Assembly: GCA_016858145.1 (NCBI GenBank)
Contig: JAEHOE010000064.1
Span: 310,001 to 374,000, forward strand
Origin: Edaphochlamys debaryana
Taxonomy: Eukaryota; Chlorophyta; Chlorophyceae; Chlamydomonadales
Length of the DNA: 64,000 bases
Direction: 5' to 3'
Shown here piece by piece: positions 55,394 to 64,000 of the stretch; the first letter of the stretch is position 1, and every line of letters starts with the position of its first letter. Under the pieces are notes generated by a model. That model was not told where the DNA came from. It worked only from the letters and a program-made list of their open reading frames with translations, and did not search any database. A program made the translations under genes and the position numbers.

Positions 55394-58300
55394 CTATAGC
55401 TGCTGCCTACTAGGCTGGGCATCCTCCAGCTGTACCTGGTAAGCCCAGATGCGATCTCCACGGAACCGTACCTGTCGGGCCGGGCCAAACCGCAGCACCA
55501 TCAGATCCCGGCCAGGCACCGGCACGGTCAGCCCCTCCACGGGGACCATCGGCCCAGCCCCTGGGCTCCTGTGCCGTGCCTTAAGCCCACCCGCTGCCCC
55601 TGCCACTGCCCGCAAAAGGCCGCCCGTGATGGCCAATGCGAGGGCCGCCTGGCTGGGGTCAACGTCTTGCCGGCGGCTTTGCGCACGTCCGTTGTCGCGT
55701 GGGCTGCCTTGACCGTCCGCTACCCGCATGTGCCAGAGCTGCAGGGACGGGGCGTTCCCGCTCCCGTCTGCTGCAGCGCGTTGAGTGAGGGGGATGGACC
55801 CTGTGCAGCCCTTGCCCGTGGGTGTCGATGCTGGTGCCACAATGGGCCCGTCGTGCTGCGGTGTGATTGAGCTGGTGTCCGTCCACTCCCCCTGCCTCCG
55901 GGGGACGGCCAGGGGCCACTCAACTGTGGGGGCTGCCAGCCCTGTGCTCCTTTCATTTGGAAGCCGCGGCGAGAGGCGCTCGTCAGCATTGTCACTGGGC
56001 ACTGCGGAGCTCAGTGCCCTGCTGCACGCAGGCGAGCCAGCAGCCGTCCGCTGTCCCCTGGTAATAGGTGGTGTGAAGGGTCGCTCACTGCCAGCGTCCG
56101 TGCCGCCTCCGTGTGGGCTGGGGCTTGCCTGCCGTGCCGCCCGGGTTGGAGAAGGTTGCGGCATGTCCGACAGAGACGGTGGGGGCGATATCAGCCAGGG
56201 GGCCCGGGCCGACTGTGATTCCAGGCTTGGGATGGGATCCCGAGTTGGCGACAAAGTGTCTGGAGAGCGCCGCTGTGGTGAGGGAAGATGCCGTGGCAGC
56301 GGCCCCCCCTCCGGATGTAGGTTCGTGCGAGTCTGCACTGCAGACGCGTAGCGCGTTTGCCGGGGCCCTGGGCTCGCGATGCATTCCCTGCAATCGCTCA
56401 TGCCCGTGTGCGTCATTGGGTGTACGCCATGGAAACCGGTGTCCGACGTGGGCTGCGAGCACAGCCGCGACTGCACCCGTGTTCCGCGCTCTGACAGCGC
56501 GGGACGGCTCTCACTTGCCACCGAGTTGCCCATGGGTCCCACCGCCGGGGCAGCTCTGCCGTCCACCCCGACGTCGCCTTCCAGCAGCGCCGCGCGGCTG
56601 CGCGTCTGCAGCGCCTCCCTCAGCCGCTTGGCGCTCGCGGCTGCGACCACCGCCCTCTGTCGCTCGATGGTGATGTCGAGGCTGGCCCGAGGCGACTCGC
56701 AGGTGACCACCTGGTGCGCTGGCGACGTCAGAGGCCTCGAGGTGTCGATGGAGTAGCGCGCACCCCTCACGATGGCACTGGATGTGAGAATGGGTGCGCG
56801 AGCGCTGCCGGTAGAGCTCGAGGCTCGGCTGAGGTCCAAAGGCCCCGGTCGATACCGCGATAACGCTTGAGCCGCCTCGCTGCGCGTTGTGGCGGTGTCG
56901 GGCGACGCTCCCAGGTTGGCCTGCAGTGACCGGGACCGCGCTGCAGCTGTCAAGGCCGCGAGCAGTGGCCGCGACTGGGAGAGCGACACAGAGGAAGCCA
57001 TGGGCGCCCCAGATGTCGATGGGGTCGCGTGCAGGGCCGCCAGCTGAGGGTTGGACTGCGGCAACAAAAGGAGAGGAGGGGAACGAGGGGTGGCTGTAAG
57101 AGAGTGTGCTGCCGCTTGCCTTAACACATGAGGCAGAGTGAAGTGGAGCCATGTAGCTGTGCGTGCTCTATAGCCCAGGTGGCGCCAGTCAACCACACAA
57201 CTTCCAGCAGAGCAGGAACAAGGGTCCAGACTGTCGACACACCTGGCCCAAGATGGCATTGACGAGGGTACCACTGACCAGGACCTCGCCCCAGTTGGCG
57301 TGGGCTGCCAGGCACCCTGCGGCCTTGTAGGCGGTACCTTTGTACCACAAGCGCCCATCAAATGTGAGGCCGCCCTGTGGCCAAGGAGGCAAGGATGGAT
57401 CTTAACTTGTAGTATTGGCAACGCATCCAAAAGGGCTGACAATGTCAAGTGGCCCGCAAAGCAACGTCCTTACCTCAATGTTTCCAACATCCACCCCACC
57501 GCGTACACTGAGGCTGCTGGTTGCCTGTAAGGCGTTAGGAGGGATGAGGGCAAGTGGAAAGAGACCGCTAGGAGTCCAAGTCAAGCAAACTAGTAGGTAG
57601 TGTCTGATGGCGCTCTCTGCTCTTCAGGCCCACCCCAGGCCCACCCCAGGCCCTACACTTACCTCGAGCTCTGCAGGAAGCTTCTCCTCTGCAATGCCCT
57701 CATCCTGGGAGGCACTGCTTCGATGGAGCGCCTGCACCTTGGTCATGAGCTGCAGGCACCACCTGTATTGGGGTATTTGGGGAGGGAAGCCGTTTGCTCA
57801 GTTGTGTATCTGGTGGCGGCAGAGGACTTCACGCAATCGGCATGCAGTCCTCAAGCCCTGCACAACAGCTCACCGTGCCGCAGCCGCAGGGTCATGGAAC
57901 ACCGCCTGCAGCGCCCCTGGACCCGTGAGGAGCTGCAGAGGGTAACCAAGGGAATGCTGGTTAGTCTGGCCATTCCACGGTTCTAAGCTGTGCGTTTTTA
58001 GCTCCCTTCCCGTGACGCTTACCAGGTACCCCTTGAGGCTTGCCGCCAGATCTTGGGCCTGGGCCCGGAGGGTGCCGTACACCCCCATCACGCCCTGGGG
58101 CCCCAGGCCCCCGAGCTCCTCCACCTGAGCCACTGCCACTGCCAGCCGTCCGAGGGGGGCCTCCAGCACGCCGGGCGCCTGAGGTGGGCAAAAGGGGTCG
58201 GTAAATGCCAAACTATTGTGATGCTTGTGGAGGCAGAGCTCCACCCAGCAAGGCGCCTACCATGGCAATGTGGCTGCGGGGTGGCTCCATGAAGACGGTG

Positions 58301-61300
58301 CGTGGCAGCAGGCCCTGCCCAAACACCGAGTAGAGCTCCACGCTGGATGAGTCACTCGGCTTGATCACGTGGCGCCCGCTGTGCAGTACGAAAGCCGCCT
58401 CGCTGGGGGTGTGCGGGAAACAGGGGAGGAGAGCAAGGTGGGGCGGGGTCGGGTCAGGGAACAGGCCAGGAGACGAGGGCAGCCACCAAAAGCCAACGAG
58501 CGTTCCAAGCCTTGCGACACCCACCTGGCAAGCTGCTGCGGGTTGAGCGACGCCAGCGCAGCGGTAGACATGAGGACCTGGCCGCCCCGGCCCACGTCAC
58601 CAATGGCCCGGGCCAGCTGCAAGACCGGGCCGCTGTGGAAGCAGGGCAGGACGGAGAAGTGGAGGCATGGGAGGGGTCAGGGGACACATCCTAGTTTGGA
58701 ACCGAGTGAAGGACAACCATCCCGGCAGACAGGGTGACGCAGTGAATGCTGCCCTCATGGCCGCTCTAGATCCAAGCCCCGACGCAAAACCTAGCACACC
58801 CGGTCATGAACCGTTTGCGCACCTGTACATGACCCTCTGCGACGCCTGGTTGGTGTTGACGTCGCATGGGCCCAGGACGCCCCGGTGGAAGCCCATGCGC
58901 ACACGCAGGCCCCTGCGAGGAAGAGGGAGTCAAGTTCGTCATCGACTAAACGAATGTGCAAGGCCTACTGCGTTGGCTTGACATGCTCAAAGGGAGACGT
59001 GGTTGGCCCTATGTGCGCACCTGAAGAGCAACCGCGTATCCTGTAGAGGGCCGGTGCTTAGGTCTGTATGGGCAGCCTCTACCCAGCATGCGCTGAGGAG
59101 AGACTTGAGGTCCAGGGGCTGAGAAGATTCTGCCCACCCCGCAGGAGGTTGCGGCCCCTGCTGTGGTTCGGTCACACTGCCGGCAGTGTGACGTGCTGCA
59201 CTGGGCGGCTGAGAGCAAGGCTCGTCCCTGCTGCCAGAGCGTGCAAGCTCTCCTGTGGAGTCCATGAGCCAGTTCTCCTCTGTCGTAAGCATGGTGTCGC
59301 AAGGGTCTTGTGGCTGCACGGCGCAGCCGCCAGCCGACAGTGGTGCCATCTGCTGTAGTGCAGCACTCGACATGACCTGCAAATGCTGTGGTACGCTGAC
59401 CACAGGTGCGTGCTGGCCCAGGGACTGGGGCCTTCGCTCGTGTCCCTCGGACGTGGATAGGAGGCCGCCTGCTGCCACTGGGCTACTGCACGTCCGCGCC
59501 GTTCCTTGCCGGGGCGTGTCCAGAAGCGTGCTCATGAGGCCATCGCTCTGGTCGCCATCGCTCGCGGCAGTGGCAGACGACGGCCCCGCAGGTACCGGCA
59601 CCGACGCCATGGCAAGGCGCGACGGCTGGCGAAGCGGGTGTCGGCGCAGGCTCCCTTGGGACGCGAGCAGAATCCCAGGGCACTCCTCCGTCCCGCTGCC
59701 ACTGCCGCTGCCACTGTCACCAGGCCTATCGCCGGATAGCCGGGACTGCACATCCTGCGCGCGACGCTGCCCCTTGGCAGACGAGGGACCGGGCTTCTGC
59801 GCTTGGCGGGAGTCACTTGGGCCTGCGTCGTTACGCTTGGCCGCACCCGGGGGCCGCAGCAGCGGCCGCAGGGAGGGCCCCACGGCGCGCCGCACCCAGG
59901 GCTGCATGCCCGCTGGGTCGTGCCGCACCGCCAGGGTTGCGGCGTAGGGGCTGTCGAGGAGCTCCGGGGGCCAGTCCAGCGCCAGCAGTGCCTCCTGGAC
60001 CCGCAGGCAGAAGCGGAGGCAGTCGTGCGAGGACCGGAAGGCCAGGATGAAGGAGTCGCCTGCGGGGCCAGAGGGCGAGCGAGGGAGGAGCATGACAGAT
60101 CATGACAACATGCCCCGCGTGAGGTGTGTCTCTCTTCCCATCCACGCACCGCCCTGCGTGCACCCACCCTCCGTGGCGCTCTCGTAGCCCCGGTGCTGCT
60201 GAGCTGCGGTGCGGATGGCCGCGTGGTGCAAGGAGACGGCCGCCTGGCACACGTCAGCAGTCAGCGTCTGAGGAGGAGGGGACGGGTGGGAGGGTGGGTT
60301 GACGAAGCGACAGTGGGACCTCAGCTCGCCCAGCTCAGACCAAGGGCAGCAGCTGCCCTTGCGCATGCTTGTTTCCCTAGACTCACCTCCCAGAGGCACG
60401 TGCTGCTCTCGATATCGGTGATGCACAGCACCGCCACACCCGGACCGGGCGCATCCAGCCGCTGTCCCTGAGCCAAGACGGGGCGCCTTCGCAGGCGCAC
60501 AAAGGCAACGAGGGCCACCAGTGCCGCGACGGCCACCAGCACCGAGGCCACCACGGAAACAACGATTGTTGCGACAGGAGTCGTCGACTTTGTGTGTTGC
60601 CCCTGAGGTGAGCAGGGCAGGGAGGGCGTTACATAGACGAGCCAACTCCAGTGTTCAAACCCTAGCGTTCGCCCCGGAGCAACCCCTCAGACAGGGACCA
60701 CAAGCACTCCCGCCACGCTCGCCACGCTCAAGCAACTGCGCCGGCCAACTGCCGTACATGTGCCGTACCTGCTGCACCTGCTCGTCCTCTGCGCGCTTTT
60801 TCTGCTCCACGATGCCTAGCGTCTTGCGGTACTGCACCAGGAAGGTGTCCACGCCGCCCTGCTGCTGGACAATGGCCGCCACGGTAGCTCTGAAGTCAGA
60901 CTCCGCGGCCGCCAAGGAGCTGTTGCCCCAAAGCAAGGCCCGAGCCAGCTCAAAGAAGGCATCCCTGCATCGGCACAACACAAGGAAGGTTGAGACACAA
61001 GCCTGCACTCTACTGCCCTACATGAATGTCTAGGCCGGCTCTATGGCGGGGTCAGGCGGGCCCGGTGACCGGCCTAGACACTGACGTTGGGCAGTCGAGG
61101 TGGGCGTATGCTGGCCCCGGTTTGGCCAGGCTTAACGAACTCGACCCAAACCCGGACCTAGCCAAAGCCTAGCCCCTGGGGCCCCCTCGCTGCTCCTCCG
61201 CCTCAGGAGCTGGTTGGTAGCTGGCAGCAGCTGCCGGCGTGCGCAGTCCTAGCCCAGGCTAGCAATTGGGGGGTCGCGCTCCTGCTTACTTGAAGCGCAG

Positions 61301-64000
61301 TACCCCGGGGAAGCGGAGCTCGTAGGACACGTTCGGGCTCTCCAGCACGGCGCGATACTGGGGCGGGGGCGGGGTACGGGCCAGGGTGTAGGGAGGAGTT
61401 TGAGGCAAGGGGGGTGCAGCTGGTAGGCACTGCCGCACTCCGGCCCGCTCCTCTGCCGTGCAAGGGGCACGAGCCCGCCCCCTGCAGTGGGGCCATCTCA
61501 GGCCCAGCCCCCTCACCGCTACCAGATACGAGCGTGTGTTGGCCGGGTCGTATCCCGCTGCCACCCACTCGTCCAGATCAAGCTGGGATGCACGGAACGG
61601 GCCACCCTCTGCAGAGGATGCCGGGCGATGGGAGGTACGTGGGTACACTGTGAGAGGGCATGAGAGCAGCACCCTGCCCATGCGACCGGAGGCAACAATG
61701 ATCCTTTACATCTGCTGGTCTAGCTAGAAGGGGCCCACCAGAGTTGACGGCGAGGATGCGCTCCTGCTGCTGTGCTGGGGCCATGAGGGTCGCCAGCATG
61801 CGGAAGGCGGCCGCCTGGCGGTGCGGCGGTGCAAAACGGTTGATGGCAAACGATATCGAATCCATCGCCACAACGGTGTTGACGAGGACCTGCAGAAATG
61901 GGCATATAGGGCAAAACCAAAGTGTTAGGTATAGACTGGCTGGCGTGGTTCAGTGTGGACCAAGACGCTATCTCGGTTCAGCCAGGGGCGCCAGACTTTG
62001 CAATGTCCGCAATGAAGCTGACACGCACCTCCTGCCCCGACGCTCCACCGCCCCCGGCCATCCGCTGCGCAAATGGGCATCGCTCGGGCGTGCAGGGCAC
62101 CAGGCGGCCGCTGGGGCGGTCCAGCACCCGCTCAGAGCCCGGGAGGGGCGCAGTGCCCAGCTTGCCACCAGACACCCTTGAGGGAACGGCGGCGTGGCTA
62201 GCAATCTGCGGGGACAAGGGAAGCAGTGAGTTATGCGAGGAAGGATAGAGGGTATGACGGGACCTTCAGAGGGGATCTTGGCGCCGCACCTTGAACGCTA
62301 GGGGAAAGCCAAATGCCATGATGCAACGGCCTTGCGGGAGGAGCCGTGTGTAAAATGAGCGACAGACCGTGTCCGGTGGAAGGCCGAAGCGGATGAGACC
62401 TCGGTAGATCCGAATCGCCTCGGCCAGAGCCTCCCCTGTCGCCAGCAGGCTCAGATCGCTTGGGTCGAACGCGACCCCATCGGTGGGGCCCCGGGCCTGA
62501 ACCATCGTCGCCAGAACCATTAGCAGGATATCCCCGTACTGCCCGCACGCTGCGGAGTGGGGAAGACGTGACGACATCAGAACGCTGCTGCGAGTAGGCA
62601 TGTAAAGGGGCACGGGCAACCTGAACCCTTACCTTCCCTCGTGTCCATGCAAATGCCGTACTCGGGCAGTCCATCCCCGTCCTGAAGCCCGGGGGGCGGG
62701 GGGGCAAGCGCGGAGAAAGGGGAGTGTATGTTGGGGCTGGCTCCAAGCAAGCTAAGGTGTGCATGTCCCTCCCTGCCCGTGCCCCCACGCACCATGTCCC
62801 TCCCGTGGAAAGCCTCCGCCACCTTCAGCAGCTCGTCCCACGTGGCCGGCACACTGATGTTGTGTACGGCAAAGATGTCCGTACGATAGTACATGTGGGT
62901 CGGCAGGACAGTTCCGGGGATGGAGCAATAGGACCCGGTGCTCGCCGAGGACATGGCGGCCCTGATGAGGGGACAGGGCGGGGGTCAGGGCGGGGGTCAG
63001 GGGGGAAGCTGGAGCTGGCATGCAGGTGGGTCGGGGGCATCAGGTCCGACGCAATCCCCAGCAAGGAGCCCGCGTGGCGGAGCCCTTGCACCGGACGACG
63101 CACCTCCAGTCGCTGGGAATGTCCGCTGCCCCGTAGGCCGGGTCGCTGAAGAGCAGCAGCGTGGTGTCCAGAAACGAAGACACGGCCTCCGGCATGCCAA
63201 AAACCTGGGGGGCAGGGCAGGGGACGGAGGGGGGCCAGTGAAGCGCTGAAAGAAGGTGTCAGCCTAGTGAGTCGCCTAGCCCATGTCTCCTGTTGCTCAG
63301 CGCAACCCGGTCCCACGCCTCCCGCCCCATGGCTGGCAGAAGGAGTCCGATGCCGTCAAGTGCAGAGCGGCACAGATGCATGCGCCCACCTCAGCAGACA
63401 AAGACCAGAAGTCTATGGAGCCCGGATCGGCGGCAGTTGGCAGTACATCCGTAAACCGGTACCGCCGGTTCAAATAGTCCAGGTCAGTAAAGGTAACGAT
63501 ATTGTACCGCAGACCGTACTGCAGCTCAAAGGCCCCCAGACGGCGCTTGAAGCCTTGGAGACTGGGAGAGACCAGGTAGGTCCCCGAAGCGGCGGGCGGA
63601 GCTTCAGGCCCCTGTGGTCGATACACGCATACATTCAGGGTCGGAGACGTTGAGCCAGACGAAGCCCTCCGTGCCTTGTGCGTCCACGTGGTCCACGTCC
63701 GTCCCTGACGCCCCCCAAGCCCTCCCACTTAAGCCATCGGCAAGCGAAACGATCGGCTAGCTATGCAGCTTTCAAGACACAGCCTGCATGCTGCATGCGT
63801 GAGCGATTACCCGGCCGGCACCCTTACCGTTAGGTCCACCCCGCCCTCGCAGAGCGCCTCGGCGTGGATGAGGCGCGCCCACGGCGGGGGAACCCCTTGA
63901 GTTAAGTTGCCCCGGCGTGTCGTCAGCGGTCCGCACCTGCAAGCGTTGTAGACACGGCGTTCCAAGCTAAGATGTGCGGTCAGGCACAGAAAAGCCTGGG
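55394..64000 (-). CDS. Receptor-type class III nucleotide cyclase with solute-binding ectodomain (paralogue 2, 5' truncated)
   Basis: Same exon order as the gene at 44026-52812. The first exon in view is ~63936-63832 (LCEGGVDLT end); the signal-peptide exon lies beyond the window. Landmarks: ectodomain exon 63611-63389 almost identical to paralogue 1; MYYRTDIFAVHNISVPATWD near 62900; DGDGLPEYGICMD near 62680; membrane helix exon about 60600-60390 (VVASVLVAVAALVALVAFVR); cyclase core exon about 60062-59031 with GDSFILAF, again interrupted by a Ser/Gln-rich insertion longer than in paralogue 1; GRHVIKPSDSSSVELYSV near 58370; degenerate second domain 58180-57254 (APLGRLAVAVAQVEEL; LTFDGRLWYKG). 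The last exon, 57055-55394 (554 codons), is low-complexity and ends VLRFGPARQVRFRGDRIWAY before QVQLE. Lack of the first Asp in domain 2 suggests only domain 1 could bind metal. Ligand and product unknown. Confidence 0.8.
59863..60343 (-). repeat. High-identity patch shared by the two cyclase paralogues
   Basis: About 480 bases match 48180-48661 with very few differences, including the whole intron between the fourteenth and fifteenth exons. Flanking parts of the same exon and other introns have diverged strongly. Confidence 0.75.

Overview
The window looks like nuclear DNA of a GC-rich green alga, most likely Chlorophyceae. Genes are broken into many short exons with G-rich GT (and several GC) donors and GC-rich introns, the proteins carry long Ala/Gly/Pro/Ser-rich linkers, one RecA is of bacterial (organelle) type, and receptor-like nucleotide cyclases are present. 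No prokaryotic operon, CRISPR array, tRNA or rRNA was recognised. Species cannot be named from the sequence. Exon boundaries were read by hand from splice sites and reading phase; most should be exact, those marked approximate may be off by a few bases.

Layout. 1-4490 (+): 3' part of an FG-nucleoporin-like protein with coiled coil and a C-terminal J-like (HPD) module. 5245-7417 (+): a shorter relative sharing that C-terminus, whose first exons resemble the start of RNA polymerase III subunit RPC6. 8645-14942 (-): secreted modular protein (EGF, jacalin-like lectin, WSC, PAN/apple). 15647-23301 (-): membrane-anchored GH5 endo-mannanase-like protein that has lost both catalytic glutamates. 23718-24536 (-): doubtful low-complexity ORF. 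25305-32547 (-): complete HAS1/DDX18 DEAD-box helicase with two intronic box C/D snoRNA copies. 33284-37143 (+): complete RPC6, divergent from HAS1. 38707-42474 (+): organelle RecA. 44026-52812 (-) and 55394-64000 (-, 5' end cut off by the window): two tandem paralogues of a receptor cyclase, with a bacterial-type solute-binding ectodomain, one membrane segment, a class III cyclase domain, a degenerate second cyclase domain and a long disordered tail.

Cross-cutting signals. (1) Many exon/intron junctions have a tandem 'echo': a short copy of the exon end plus splice site sits in the adjoining intron. I count about a dozen cases in five neighbouring genes, one with five copies. (2) The RPC6-like start of the 5245-7417 gene and the intact RPC6 gene 28 kb away suggest a chimeric gene made from a local duplicate. 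(3) HAS1, its intronic snoRNAs and RPC6 place three ribosome/RNA-synthesis functions around one 0.7-kb divergent promoter region.
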